Assembly (NCBI GenBank): GCA_016839745.1
Contig: JAEOTS010000069.1
Location: forward strand, 1 to 44,849
Origin: Promethearchaeota archaeon
GTDB taxonomy: Archaea > Asgardarchaeota > Lokiarchaeia > Sigyniarchaeales > SOKP01
DNA length: 44,849 bases
Direction: 5' to 3'
Both the position numbers and the translations under genes were made by a program. Positions 1 through 9,116 of the stretch are shown here, piece by piece (positions within the stretch are counted from its first letter, which is position 1; each line of letters opens with the position of its first letter). The notes under the pieces are model-generated. The model saw only the letters and a program-made list of their open reading frames with translations. It was not told the DNA's origin and searched no databases.

Positions 1-144
1 TATTATTGTAAAAACAAAAATTGTAAGGGAGTTAGATTAGTTAGGCGAGAAAAAGAAGAAGTCCAAAATATCTTAAATAAAGAGGGTATATTTCTAAGAA
101 AATATGAACCAAAGAAGAAGAAATTCAGCATATTAGATTCTTAA
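1..144 (+). CDS. C-terminal fragment of an unknown protein (5' truncated)
   Basis: An open frame runs from the window edge to a TAA at 142-144, giving 47 residues. It has two cysteines near the edge (C-x4-C) and then a lysine/arginine-rich, probably helical tail. It ends 27 bases before the permease start on the same strand, so the two may be co-transcribed; the upstream gene could be an ABC ATPase or a regulator, but the tail shows no recognisable signature. I do not recognise the family. Confidence 0.5.
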   Translation, partial: YYCKNKNCKGVRLVRREKEEVQNILNKEGIFLRKYEPKKKKFSILDS

Positions 145-171
145 AAAAATAAGTAAGAAAAGCGTGAAAAA

Positions 172-3138
172 TTGAGTTTACAGAATTTATTATATAGGTT
201 AAGAATAAAAATTAGATTGCAGTTCTTAAGGCAAACTTGGGTGAACATTAAAAAAGATCGTGCAAAAGCGATATTTGCCATAGGAGGAATAACAGTGTCA
301 ATAATTCTATTAACTGCTATAGGGATGGTCAATGATTCGATGTCGTATAACTATATGAATGTAATTACAAGCACAACTGGGAGCTCTGATATTATCATAT
401 CTCAAAAAGCCAAGACTGATCTAAATTATGACACATTCTTTAATGAATCTATAATAGATAATCAACTAGTTAGTATTGAAGGGGTAGAAGAGCTATTTCC
501 TAGAATAATGATGCTTGTTAAGGTTTCTTCTTACAACACAGACGCGAATGGCTCCCTACAAGTCTATGGTATAGATTTTATTAAAGAAGCGAGCAACGGA
601 AATATGGGAGATTTAAACATAGTCGATCAATACGGTATCGAAACAGGAGAAATATATACAAATGAACCAGACTTAGGAGAGTGTGTTATTTTATGGAAAG
701 TAGCAGAATTGTTAAATATTACCATAGGAGATCTAGTGCATTTAAGTTATCAAAACCACGATTTAGATGTTGAAGTAGTAGCAATTTGTCAACAAGACTT
801 AAAATTTACAGAATTAGAAAACGCATTGATTATTCTTAATTTAGAACAAACTCAATTATTTTTAGGTAAAGAAGGAGAGATAAATTTAGTCATGGGTACA
901 ATTGAGAACCCACAATCTATATATGTTGTAAGTGACATCGATTTAACTAAAAGAAAAATAAGAGAAATTGGTACTCGTATTCAGCAAAGGTTAGATCCAA
1001 ATGAATACACCGTTTCAATGGCAAAATTAGAAGAAATAACTGCTCAACAATTTATGGTTATAGGTATGACTATTATATTTTGGTTTATTACCATAATATC
1101 GATGCTCATTACAGGTATTTTAATTAACTCAATTCTGTCCACTTCCACGGAAGAAAGAATAAGAGAATATGGTATCTTAAGGGTTGTAGGAGGGAAAAAA
1201 ATGTTCCCTGTCAAAATGGTAATTTTTGAAGGTGTGTTTATTGGCGTTGTTGGTTCAATTATCGGTATTATTATAGGGCTTATTGGAACACCCCCAATAG
1301 TGAATACATTATTCATTTTGACTGATTTTCCGATCCAAGATATGGAGTATGTAATACAACCATTTACAGTTATTTTAGCTTTTTCAATAGGTTCAGTAGT
1401 GTCTTTAGTTATATCTTTATTTCCAGCTCTTAAAACAGCTAAACTTGATATAATTAAATCCATCACACCATTTCATAAAAAGGAAGAAGGTTGGGAGGTT
1501 AAAAAAGAGGGAAGTATGAATGTAAGAAATTTTTTAATTGGGAGCTCTCTTGCTACAATAGGTATGCTCGTTTTCATTCTATTACCAAGCATATTTGTTT
1601 CGGGAGAAATGATGATGATAGCAGGTTTGTTTATTGGCCTAATTGCAGCAATTTTAATTGGAATGGTGTTTGCATCAGTAGGAATTATTCCTCTTATTCA
1701 AAGCTTATTGATAGGTGCTATCTCGCCATTTATTAAAAAATATGCTCCTATCATAAAAATATCCCTAAAAAGAAATAGAAGACGAAATACTAGCACAATT
1801 GTGATGTTCGCTATTAGTTTTTCTTTTATTTTCTTTATAACAAGCGTCACAGAAATGGAATCAAAAAATTTGGCAACAAATTTAAAGTTTCAGTATGGCT
1901 CTGATTTAGTCTTAATAAATCAAGGACTAGATCCCGATAACGATGCAATAACATATGATTTATTTCAAGAACTTATGTCAATTAATGGAATAGAACAAGC
2001 AACACTATCTTTATATAATATGTTTGATATAACCTCCGTTTTATCTGTACTTTTTGATTTTAGTCAAAGTGGAGGAGGTTTCGATGAAGAATCAATCAAC
2101 GAAGCATTCTTAAATATATTCGAATTTTACACAGAACAAGCGGAAGAAAAATACCAAGTAACTGCTGGTGATACTTCTGCTATAGATGAAGTCGAGATAG
2201 GATTTATAGGAATTGACGAAAATTATTATAAACTAATGGATAAAAATTTAATGATTTGGAGTAGCCCTCAGAGCGGTTTTAATTATTCTTTTACCCAACT
2301 CTTTAAGGAAAATAACACTTGTATAATTGCAAAATCTCTTGCTACAGTTTTTGGAGTAAGCGATGTTGGAGAATATATCCGTTTAACATTCTACGATCCT
2401 AAAATTGAAGAAGACCAAGGTGTTCCCATACAATTCCGCGTTGTTGGCATTTCAGGCGGAATGCCAGGATATTACAACTTTAGAACCTCTGAAGTTACTG
2501 CAGAGGGTGGAGGAATAATTGTCTCTCTAGATAACTATATTCGTTTAATGGACATTGAAAATCCTTGGGGTGCTGATATGGTTGTAGATAAAGCTTTCAT
2601 TAAGCTTATCGACGATTCTGAACAAACAATTGAAACAACTAAAGAAGACATACAAGATTTAGTAAGAGATAAAGAATTTTTTCTTGACGATGCTATAACT
2701 AAAGTTAAGTTAATGCAAGAAACATTTGATAGGCAGAGTGCGTTAATGGAAGTGATTTTATGGTTTGCGATAGTAATTGCTATCTTTGGTTTAGTCAGCA
2801 CAATGTACGCAATAATGTTGGAGAGGAAATTTGAAATAGGCATTTTAAGATCAATGGGTATGAAAACCAGAAACGTTAGAAATCTTTTTTTAATAGAGAG
2901 TTTGATTATTATGTTAAGTAGTGGGACGATGGGAACAATTATAGGTACATATTGTGCCTATTTGATGGAGACAAATCTGGGTCTTATAACTGAAATGCCA
3001 ATTGTATTTTCAATTCCTGTTGATGTTTTATTTAGGGTATTCTCCCTTTCAATCTTCTTTGGAATTCTAGGGATATATGTGATCCTAATAAAATTAAGCA
3101 GGCAATCTGTAATGGATATATTCCGTCAAACATTTTGA
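172..3138 (+). CDS. FtsX/MacB-like ABC transporter permease, two FtsX domains
   Basis: This 988-residue membrane protein has the layout of large FtsX-type permeases. A first membrane helix lies at about residues 34-56, followed by a large extracytoplasmic domain. A first FtsX domain has three helices at about 293-322, 350-372 and 400-425, then come more central helices, a second extracytoplasmic domain, and a second FtsX domain at about 858-975. Both FtsX domains carry the typical cytoplasmic loop after the first helix (ERIREYGILRVVGG; ERKFEIGILRSMGM). Such permeases work with an ABC ATPase, exporting lipids or peptides or transmitting force; the ATPase is not in the window and could lie upstream. 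The start is a TTG without a clear Shine-Dalgarno site; no ATG fits before the first helix. Family is secure, substrate unknown. Confidence 0.88.
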   Translation: MSLQNLLYRLRIKIRLQFLRQTWVNIKKDRAKAIFAIGGITVSIILLTAIGMVNDSMSYNYMNVITSTTGSSDIIISQKAKTDLNYDTFFNESIIDNQLVSIEGVEELFPRIMMLVKVSSYNTDANGSLQVYGIDFIKEASNGNMGDLNIVDQYGIETGEIYTNEPDLGECVILWKVAELLNITIGDLVHLSYQNHDLDVEVVAICQQDLKFTELENALIILNLEQTQLFLGKEGEINLVMGTIENPQSIYVVSDIDLTKRKIREIGTRIQQRLDPNEYTVSMAKLEEITAQQFMVIGMTIIFWFITIISMLITGILINSILSTSTEERIREYGILRVVGGKKMFPVKMVIFEGVFIGVVGSIIGIIIGLIGTPPIVNTLFILTDFPIQDMEYVIQPFTVILAFSIGSVVSLVISLFPALKTAKLDIIKSITPFHKKEEGWEVKKEGSMNVRNFLIGSSLATIGMLVFILLPSIFVSGEMMMIAGLFIGLIAAILIGMVFASVGIIPLIQSLLIGAISPFIKKYAPIIKISLKRNRRRNTSTIVMFAISFSFIFFITSVTEMESKNLATNLKFQYGSDLVLINQGLDPDNDAITYDLFQELMSINGIEQATLSLYNMFDITSVLSVLFDFSQSGGGFDEESINEAFLNIFEFYTEQAEEKYQVTAGDTSAIDEVEIGFIGIDENYYKLMDKNLMIWSSPQSGFNYSFTQLFKENNTCIIAKSLATVFGVSDVGEYIRLTFYDPKIEEDQGVPIQFRVVGISGGMPGYYNFRTSEVTAEGGGIIVSLDNYIRLMDIENPWGADMVVDKAFIKLIDDSEQTIETTKEDIQDLVRDKEFFLDDAITKVKLMQETFDRQSALMEVILWFAIVIAIFGLVSTMYAIMLERKFEIGILRSMGMKTRNVRNLFLIESLIIMLSSGTMGTIIGTYCAYLMETNLGLITEMPIVFSIPVDVLFRVFSLSIFFGILGIYVILIKLSRQSVMDIFRQTF

Positions 3139-3144
3139 GAATTG

Positions 3145-3732
3145 CTATCGGATTTCTTTCAAATATCTAACCAATTTTCTCCAAGCTTTTCCCCTATGTG
3201 AGACGGAATTTTTTTCTTCAACAGTTAATTCTGCGAAGGTTCTATTTGGAAATTCTTTAGGAATAAAGATGGGATCAAATCCAAAACCTCCCCTACCTCT
3301 AATATTTTCTGCTACTCTCCCTTCTACAACTCCCTCAAATATCAGGATTTCATTATTAGGTTGATAGTAGAGAACAATGACAGCTTTAAAATGAGCTTTA
3401 GTGTCACTATAATCTTTAATAAGATCCAAAATACCCTTATTTCCGATAGTATTTAATACAAATTTTGAATATACTCCAGGAAAACCATTAAGAGGTACGT
3501 CAACAAAAAATCCAGCATCTTCTATAAAAAAAGAACTATTCATCTTTCCTCTAACGCTATTTAATTTAAATATAGCTACTTCTTTAATGCTAGACGCTTG
3601 AATCTCGGTAGTCTTAATTGTGTTTTGCTTTAATTCGTAAGATAGATCTTCCTTTTGGAACAATTTTTGAATTTCTTTAAATTTACTATTATTACCAGTA
3701 ATGAAATAAATCGTTTCTTTTTCCTTTTCCAT
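3145..3732 (-). CDS. rdgB: XTP/dITP diphosphatase (RdgB/HAM1 family)
   Basis: This 195-residue protein hydrolyses non-canonical purine nucleoside triphosphates (dITP, XTP) to monophosphate and pyrophosphate, keeping them out of nucleic acids in the cytosol. The family hallmarks are in order: the N-terminal ITGNNSKFKE substrate loop, the FIEDAGFFVD motif with the acidic catalytic residues, GFPGVYS, then GRGGFGFDPIFIP, and the C-terminal NSVSHRGKA. Length is typical. It converges on the permease gene with a 6-base gap and diverges from rps15. The start ATG lies nine residues before the beta-strand that leads into the substrate loop. Confidence 0.93.
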   Translation of the reverse strand: MEKEKETIYFITGNNSKFKEIQKLFQKEDLSYELKQNTIKTTEIQASSIKEVAIFKLNSVRGKMNSSFFIEDAGFFVDVPLNGFPGVYSKFVLNTIGNKGILDLIKDYSDTKAHFKAVIVLYYQPNNEILIFEGVVEGRVAENIRGRGGFGFDPIFIPKEFPNRTFAELTVEEKNSVSHRGKAWRKLVRYLKEIR

Positions 3733-3873
3733 AATTACAATAATTTCCTATGATTTATTTAGATTAATACGGTTTTAGTAGTCAAATTCAAAAATTTTAA
3801 TTTATATGATTCTTTATAATGTTCATCAATAAAATTATATTTATTAATTATTTCATAAACTGGGACGCAAAAA

Positions 3874-4332
3874 ATGGCTCGAATGCACTCAAGAAAGAAA
3901 GGGAAATCTGGAAGCACTCGTCCAGCTAGACTGGAAAAACCAGAGTGGGTGGAACTTTCTTCTCAAGAAGTAGAAAATGAAGTTGTCAAACTGGCGAGAA
4001 AAGGTTTTTCTCAGTCGTTAATTGGTGTGATTTTAAGGGATTCCCATGGTGTTCCTTTAGTAAAAGTAGTTACCGGCAAATCTATTAATCAAATTCTAAA
4101 AGAAAATGAGATTGTAACTCCTCTTCCGGAGGATTTAACAAATTTAGTGAAAAAAGCGCTTACTCTAAGAAAACATTTAGAGTCAAATCATAAGGACCTA
4201 GAATCGAAAAAGGGGTTACAACGCACAGAAAGTAAAATTTACAGACTAATTAAATATTATAAGAAAAAAAAACAGCTCGAACCTGATTTCAAATACGATC
4301 CAGAGAAAATACGAACCATTGTAATGAGGTAA
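3874..4332 (+). CDS. rps15: 30S ribosomal protein uS15 (archaeal/eukaryotic S13 type)
   Basis: This 152-residue protein is the small-subunit protein uS15 in its long archaeal/eukaryotic form. It starts MARMHSRKKGKSGSTRP, then has the N-terminal extension specific to archaea and eukaryotes (SQSLIGVILRDSHGVP), followed by the core S15 helices with the rRNA-binding segment (LRKHLESNHKD and the ESKIYRLIKYYKKK region). It binds the central domain of 16S rRNA early in assembly. It is the first gene of a pair with rps3ae, which begins 9 bases after its stop. Its last codons and stop (around GAGGT, about 4327-4331) probably double as the Shine-Dalgarno site of the next gene. Confidence 0.96.
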   Translation: MARMHSRKKGKSGSTRPARLEKPEWVELSSQEVENEVVKLARKGFSQSLIGVILRDSHGVPLVKVVTGKSINQILKENEIVTPLPEDLTNLVKKALTLRKHLESNHKDLESKKGLQRTESKIYRLIKYYKKKKQLEPDFKYDPEKIRTIVMR

Positions 4333-4341
4333 AATTAAACC

Positions 4342-5154
4342 ATGAGTCAAAAAGCAAAGAAAAAGGGTCCAAAGTTAAGAAGAGTATCGTTTAAAGATAA
4401 GGATTGGTATACCGTCATTTCTCCAAAAAGTTTCAACTTCAAACCTATAGGAGAAATAATTGGGATGGAAAATAATATTATTGGAAGAACTATCGAAACT
4501 CTATTGTACGATTTTACGAACAGATACGACGATATTAGTCTAAAGTTAAAATTCAAAGTGGTTCAAGCAAATCCCGAATCAAAACAAGCGCAATCTATGT
4601 TCTTAGGTCATACATATACGAATGATTACATTAGATCGTTAATAGGAAGAGGGAGTTCTAAAATCCAGACTATAATAAATTTACCAACTAAAGATAATTA
4701 CGTTTTCCGACTTACAATAATTTGCACCACAATAAAAAGAGCTCGTAGTTCACAACAAATCGTTATTAGAAAAATCATGAGAGAAATTCTAAAAGAATTT
4801 GCTAATACTCTCAATCACGAAAAATTTATTACTGGAATGATTTACTCCGAATTTTCTAACCAAATTCTTAGAATTGCTAAAACAATATATCCTTTATCAA
4901 ACTGCAGGATAATAAAATGCAAATTAATCAGCGTTCCTGAAGGTGGAGAAGATACTGTTTATATCACAAAAGACGAAGACTTTGAAGTTGTTGAAGTTGA
5001 AGTTAAACGGTCTAGAAAAAGCGATATAAAAAGAACTGAGAGAATAAATGTTAAGAAGCTTACTCGAACTAATAGGAGTAGTCCTAAACCCGAAGAGAAA
5101 ATAGAGAACGCTGAACCTATAGAGGACAGTTCAACAGAAGAAGTTTCTGAATAA
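4342..5154 (+). CDS. rps3ae: 30S ribosomal protein eS1 (S3Ae)
   Basis: This 270-residue protein matches eS1/S3Ae, a small-subunit protein found only in archaea and eukaryotes and located on the platform near the mRNA exit. Recognisable segments are the DWYTVISPKSF opening, IGRTIETLLYDFTNR, the FKVVQ strand with the following LGHTYTNDYIRSLI, and the IRKIMREILKE helix. The last 50 or so residues are a charged low-complexity tail, longer and more acidic than in many homologues. It follows rps15 after 9 bases in what looks like a two-gene operon, and converges on the nucleotidyltransferase gene with a 21-base gap. Confidence 0.95.
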   Translation: MSQKAKKKGPKLRRVSFKDKDWYTVISPKSFNFKPIGEIIGMENNIIGRTIETLLYDFTNRYDDISLKLKFKVVQANPESKQAQSMFLGHTYTNDYIRSLIGRGSSKIQTIINLPTKDNYVFRLTIICTTIKRARSSQQIVIRKIMREILKEFANTLNHEKFITGMIYSEFSNQILRIAKTIYPLSNCRIIKCKLISVPEGGEDTVYITKDEDFEVVEVEVKRSRKSDIKRTERINVKKLTRTNRSSPKPEEKIENAEPIEDSSTEEVSE

Positions 5155-5175
5155 AAAATTTGCGAAATAGCTAAA

Positions 5176-6474
5176 TTAACTACTTTTACTCTTTTTCGTT
5201 ATTCCATTTTTATCTTGATAATATAAAGTATTCGCAGGTACATCTTCATTCACCATTGTGTGCGCTCCAATTATAGATCCTTCCCCTATTTTCTTACCAC
5301 ACATTACGCTAGAATTAATTCCTGTCTGCGAATTTGGTCCAATTATAGCACCAAATTTCCGTCTCCCAGAATCAATTATTTTTTCATTAATGTTCATACT
5401 TATATTTTTATTATCGAACCTCAAGTTAGATATTTTGGTACCAGCTCCGAGATTAACATTTTCGCAAATAATTGAATCTCCAATATAATTGAAATGAGGA
5501 ATGGCGGTATTTGAAAAAATCACCGAATTCTTAATCTCAGACATTCCAACATGACAATCATTCCCTATAGATGTAAAAGGTCGTATAGTCGCGTTCGGTC
5601 CAATTAAAGAATTTTCTCCTATATAGCAAGGACCTATAATATATGATCCAGATCTAATTAAAGTATTCTCTCCTATGATAACATTACCAGAAATTTTTAC
5701 ATTCTCTTCGATTTTCCCCTTAATATCGGGTTTTATATTATTCAAAAGAAATTTATTCGCATCCAAAATATGCCAAGGTAATCCTATATCACTCCAAAAA
5801 GTATTCTTTATAACATATCCTTTAATTTTCCCTCTTAATTCGTAAATTAGAATCCCCATAGAGTCAGTGAATTCGTATTCTTTCCTTATGGATAGTTTTG
5901 TTTTTTCTATAGCTTCAAATATCAGAGGACTAAAGATAAAAATTCCCGCATTTGCTAAATTTCCTAAATTTAAATCAACGGAAGGTTTCTCAGTAATTTT
6001 TTCTACGTAACCATCAGAGTCCAGTGAAATTACCCCGTATTCTTGTGGATTGCTGACTTCGAATAAAGAAATTAATCCTTCTGTTAGATCTTTTTCGAAT
6101 TTAATAGTAATTTCTTTATATACCTTAGGATCTGTGAGTATATCTCCATACATTAGTAAGAAGTTATCCTCTCCTACGAAATCCTTCGCAAAACCAACAG
6201 CGTGAGCAGTACCCAAGTGTTCTATTTGAGAAATATATTCTATTTTGACATTAAAATTAGTAAGACCATCCCCGAAATAATCCTTTATTAAATCTTCTCT
6301 GTAACCAACGATTATTAGGATTTCGGTTATCCCAACTTCCTTAAGACTTAAAATAGAATGCTCTAATAGTGGTTTACCGCCAATAGGAATCATTGGTTTT
6401 GGGATCGTAGATGTTATTGGATCGAGGCGTGTACCCTTTCCAGCAGCTATGATAACAGCTTTCTTAAGTTTCAT
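5176..6474 (-). CDS. Bifunctional sugar-1-phosphate nucleotidylyltransferase/acetyltransferase (GlmU-like)
   Basis: The product (432 residues from this start) has an N-terminal Rossmann nucleotidyltransferase domain, with the signature AAGKGTRLDPIT, lysine in IPKPMIPIGGKP, and a metal-binding aspartate in MYGDIL. From about residue 255 it has a left-handed beta-helix of hexapeptide repeats. The helix contains IPHFNYIGDS, matching the catalytic-histidine region of GlmU (HLSYVGD type), and NLGAGTKISN. It therefore probably both acetylates an amino-sugar-1-phosphate and makes the UDP- or dTDP-sugar, as described for archaeal ST0452-type enzymes. The chosen start is the ATG at 6472-6474, which has AGGAGG 8 bases upstream; the GTG two codons earlier is only 2 bases from that site and is unlikely. 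Exact sugar is inferred. Confidence 0.88.
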   Translation of the reverse strand: MKLKKAVIIAAGKGTRLDPITSTIPKPMIPIGGKPLLEHSILSLKEVGITEILIIVGYREDLIKDYFGDGLTNFNVKIEYISQIEHLGTAHAVGFAKDFVGEDNFLLMYGDILTDPKVYKEITIKFEKDLTEGLISLFEVSNPQEYGVISLDSDGYVEKITEKPSVDLNLGNLANAGIFIFSPLIFEAIEKTKLSIRKEYEFTDSMGILIYELRGKIKGYVIKNTFWSDIGLPWHILDANKFLLNNIKPDIKGKIEENVKISGNVIIGENTLIRSGSYIIGPCYIGENSLIGPNATIRPFTSIGNDCHVGMSEIKNSVIFSNTAIPHFNYIGDSIICENVNLGAGTKISNLRFDNKNISMNINEKIIDSGRRKFGAIIGPNSQTGINSSVMCGKKIGEGSIIGAHTMVNEDVPANTLYYQDKNGITKKSKSS

Positions 6475-6482
6475 TTGCACTT

Positions 6483-6488
6483 CCTCCT
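6483..6488 (-). promoter_or_regulatory. Shine-Dalgarno site that decides the nucleotidyltransferase start
   Basis: AGGAGG on the minus strand sits 8 bases before the ATG at 6474 but only 2 bases before an in-frame GTG at 6480. The spacing favours the ATG. Confidence 0.7.
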
Positions 6489-6740
6489 ATTAATTCTGGA
6501 ATTTCTAAGTATTTTTCGCAACCTTCTTCTGTACACTTACTTGTTATAACTGTATTTATAAGTTTATTAAATTTAATGAGACTTAAAAATCTCATTAATC
6601 GTTTAATAAGATTTTCTTTAATATAGGTTAATATAATCAAAATTTAAAAATGATCAGAAATTAACAAAAACAACAAATTTTAAACAAAAGGGTGTAAAAA
6701 AATCGAAGCTCCATCAATAATACAGATTATAAAAGAAATA

Positions 6741-6935
6741 GTGATTTTTATCTGCGTAATAGCAGCTGGATTTCTCTTTATGACATTTTTCTCTGTCATG
6801 TTCACTCCATATTCTCCATTTTTGACAACTTTAAGTACATTTCCCATTTTAATAATTATGTTGTTGTTGATTGCGGTTACAGCGAAGTATGTAGGAGATA
6901 TAGTGATAATAGTGCTAAAATCCAGACAAGAATAA
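6741..6935 (+). CDS. Small two-helix membrane protein
   Basis: The frame encodes 64 residues from a GTG. It has two hydrophobic stretches (about residues 1-20 and 31-56), and the end turns basic (LKSRQE). The same frame is open back to 6684 and encodes an amphipathic lead-in (about IEAPSIIQIIKEIV) that looks like part of the protein, but there is no ATG, GTG or TTG in that part. A GGGTG at 6690-6694 is 7 bases before an in-frame ATC at 6702, so the true start is uncertain. No family is recognised; the clean hydrophobic pattern and isolation from other genes argue that it is real. Confidence 0.5.
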   Translation: MIFICVIAAGFLFMTFFSVMFTPYSPFLTTLSTFPILIIMLLLIAVTAKYVGDIVIIVLKSRQE

Positions 6936-7128
6936 GTTAGAAACATGTTTTACATGCTGAATTTTGATTTAAATTTAAACATTTACATTTTTTAATTTTA
7001 GTCGATAATTAATTTCTAATTAAAAAACATTAATCTGTAATAAAATACCATATGTTCGATGATAATGTAATTCTACCTCTTCCTACTACATAATCAAAAT
7101 TCATAAGTACGTAAAAGAAGCATTTTTT

Positions 7129-8013
7129 TTAGAAATTATTGTTCAAAAACTCATTAAGTTGATTTTTCAAATACCTAAAGGGTTTTAAATCCCCCTCAAA
7201 TTCATATCTTAAAATCTGTTCTTGAGCAATAATTTCTTCTAATTGTTTAAAAATTCCTTTAATTTTAACGACGTCTCCCGAAGCGATGAAATCTAAGGAA
7301 TATTCATTGATAGGACTGCAAAGAATTATTTTCTTGCAACCATGGTCTCCTAAATCGTTAAAATGAACCTCTTTAATGTTTGTTTTAGCTCGGATTTGAG
7401 TGTTCATTACGATTGTTGCTAGTTTAGCTGAGATACTAGAAGTGAATAATTCGACATTCTCATTAGTAATTTCTCTATGAAAATTATTTAAAAGCGTTTT
7501 ATCATACAATTGAGAAATAATAGGTAATCCCTGAGCGGAAATACCGCAATAAATTATCTTATTTTCCATATCGGAACATTTTACATCGATAATTTCATCT
7601 TCTATGGGGTCTCGATATTTATCCCATAAATATCCAGTAATTAATTTAATTACTTTTGAGAACTCTGAGTGATTAGAAACATTTTTGATTTTTTCTGCTG
7701 TTTCATAATTTGCAGTAACTTTTTCAATATATTCATCCATTAATTTAGAGACTTCTTTAGAACTAGATGGAAAGTCGCCAGTAATGCAATAGAACAGGTT
7801 TTGGTTGTTTTCTGTAACGATTTGTTTAATAATCATCCGTTCCTTACCAGTTTCGCCTTCAAAAAAAATATCCGTTAATCGCCAATAATTTGTTGGATTA
7901 AGACTACTAATTAATTTTTCCACAAAAAGCACGATTTCAAACGAGGGGTATTTATTAGAATTAGAAACATATAATACTTCCTCATCCAAAATGATTGCAA
8001 AACCTGTTATCAT
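7129..8013 (-). CDS. Longin-like domain protein, probably tandem
   Basis: This 294-residue soluble protein is not a known enzyme. Residues 1-105 begin with a beta-hairpin (ITGFAIILDEEVLYVS) followed by a long helix, a strand pair and a last helix, the order expected of longin/profilin-like small domains. A helical linker follows, and residues 150-265 repeat the pattern (IIYCGISAQGLPIIS, a helix with NVELFTSSISAKLA, strands, then a final helix). Such domains are abundant in Asgard archaea, where they are thought to bind small GTPases or each other in membrane trafficking. No catalytic motif is visible. The assignment is by secondary-structure pattern only. Confidence 0.6.
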   Translation of the reverse strand: MITGFAIILDEEVLYVSNSNKYPSFEIVLFVEKLISSLNPTNYWRLTDIFFEGETGKERMIIKQIVTENNQNLFYCITGDFPSSSKEVSKLMDEYIEKVTANYETAEKIKNVSNHSEFSKVIKLITGYLWDKYRDPIEDEIIDVKCSDMENKIIYCGISAQGLPIISQLYDKTLLNNFHREITNENVELFTSSISAKLATIVMNTQIRAKTNIKEVHFNDLGDHGCKKIILCSPINEYSLDFIASGDVVKIKGIFKQLEEIIAQEQILRYEFEGDLKPFRYLKNQLNEFLNNNF

Positions 8014-8279
8014 AGAAAAAATCGCTGTGAAAATAGTAATTAGATAATAAGACTATTCCTTTAATATTTCATATTTATAAAAATATTAATTACTTTCGAA
8101 TAGTACAAATTTAAATAGTAGAACTTTAAGGATTATTTCAATTTTAGGAATTTTTAATTTTTCTGTACCTATATAACAATTAACTTTTAATAATTTCAAT
8201 AAATATAATAAAAATAGCTTAAAACTAAGAGATATTTAGTTAAAATCAATCTTTACAATAAAATTTTCCATCAAATTAC

Positions 8280-9065
8280 ATGAAAATCTTAAAATTACTT
8301 GAGAAGAAGAAAATACAGCACGCAGCAGAACTGTTATTGAATTCAAAAGAAGCAATTGCCTTAACTGGGGCAGGAGTCTCTACAGAGTCGGGAATACCGG
8401 ATTTTAGGAGCGAAGGAGGCATCTGGGAAAAATATAAACCTGAAATTTATGGTAATATCGAGGCTTTTTTAAAAAATCCCGCTAAATTCTGGGAAATGGC
8501 ACAGAAAATCGCCCCAAACCTATTTAAAGCAAAACCAAATCCAGGACATTATGCTCTTGCAGAGTTGGAGAAGATGGATTTAATTAAAGCTGTGATCACT
8601 CAAAATATTGATGAACTTCATCAAAAAGCGGGTTCTGTAATTGTTTACGAAGTACACGGTAATATCAATAGGTTTAGTTGCTTAGGTTGCAAAGCTTCTT
8701 ACACAAAAGAACAGATTATTCGAAAAATGAAGAGAGAAAAGAAACATGGCCCATCTTGTGAGTATTGCGCTTCCCCTCTCAAACCTTCAGTCGTATTGTT
8801 TGGAGAAGGGTTACCTCGGTTTGAGAAGTATCAATCTCAAGCTTTAGCTCAAAAAGCAGATGTTATGTTAATCGCGGGTTCTTCTCTCTCGGTTGCCCCT
8901 GTGTGTGATTTACCACTTTACACGCTAAGGGAAAAGGGAGATTTAATTATTGTAAACGACCAACCGACTGACTTAGACGAGAAAGCTACGGTTGTAATTC
9001 GTCATAAAACTGGAACAATTTTACCCTTAATAGTAGAAGAAATCAAAAGATTACAAGAAGAATAA
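8280..9065 (+). CDS. cobB: NAD-dependent protein deacylase, Sir2 family (sirtuin)
   Basis: This 261-residue enzyme removes acyl groups from lysines, consuming NAD and releasing nicotinamide and O-acyl-ADP-ribose. All core motifs are present: GAGVSTESGIPDFRS (30-44), TQNIDELH (107-114), the catalytic histidine in EVHGN (H126), a four-cysteine zinc module (C134, C137, C160, C163), and the NAD-binding GSSLSVAP near the C-terminus. The tyrosine/arginine pair that marks class III desuccinylases is not evident, so it is probably a deacetylase or a broad deacylase. It starts at an ATG after a 266-base AT-rich gap and is followed 51 bases later by the radical SAM gene on the same strand. Confidence 0.93.
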   Translation: MKILKLLEKKKIQHAAELLLNSKEAIALTGAGVSTESGIPDFRSEGGIWEKYKPEIYGNIEAFLKNPAKFWEMAQKIAPNLFKAKPNPGHYALAELEKMDLIKAVITQNIDELHQKAGSVIVYEVHGNINRFSCLGCKASYTKEQIIRKMKREKKHGPSCEYCASPLKPSVVLFGEGLPRFEKYQSQALAQKADVMLIAGSSLSVAPVCDLPLYTLREKGDLIIVNDQPTDLDEKATVVIRHKTGTILPLIVEEIKRLQEE

Positions 9066-9116
9066 TCATCTAATAATAACTCTCTTAGAGATCCAATAAA
9101 GTTATGGTTTTTCTGT

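Noticed and set aside
1044..1466. 140-codon open frame antisense to the permease
   Set aside because: Lies wholly opposite a clearly coding FtsX domain; composition mirrors the membrane helices of the sense strand.
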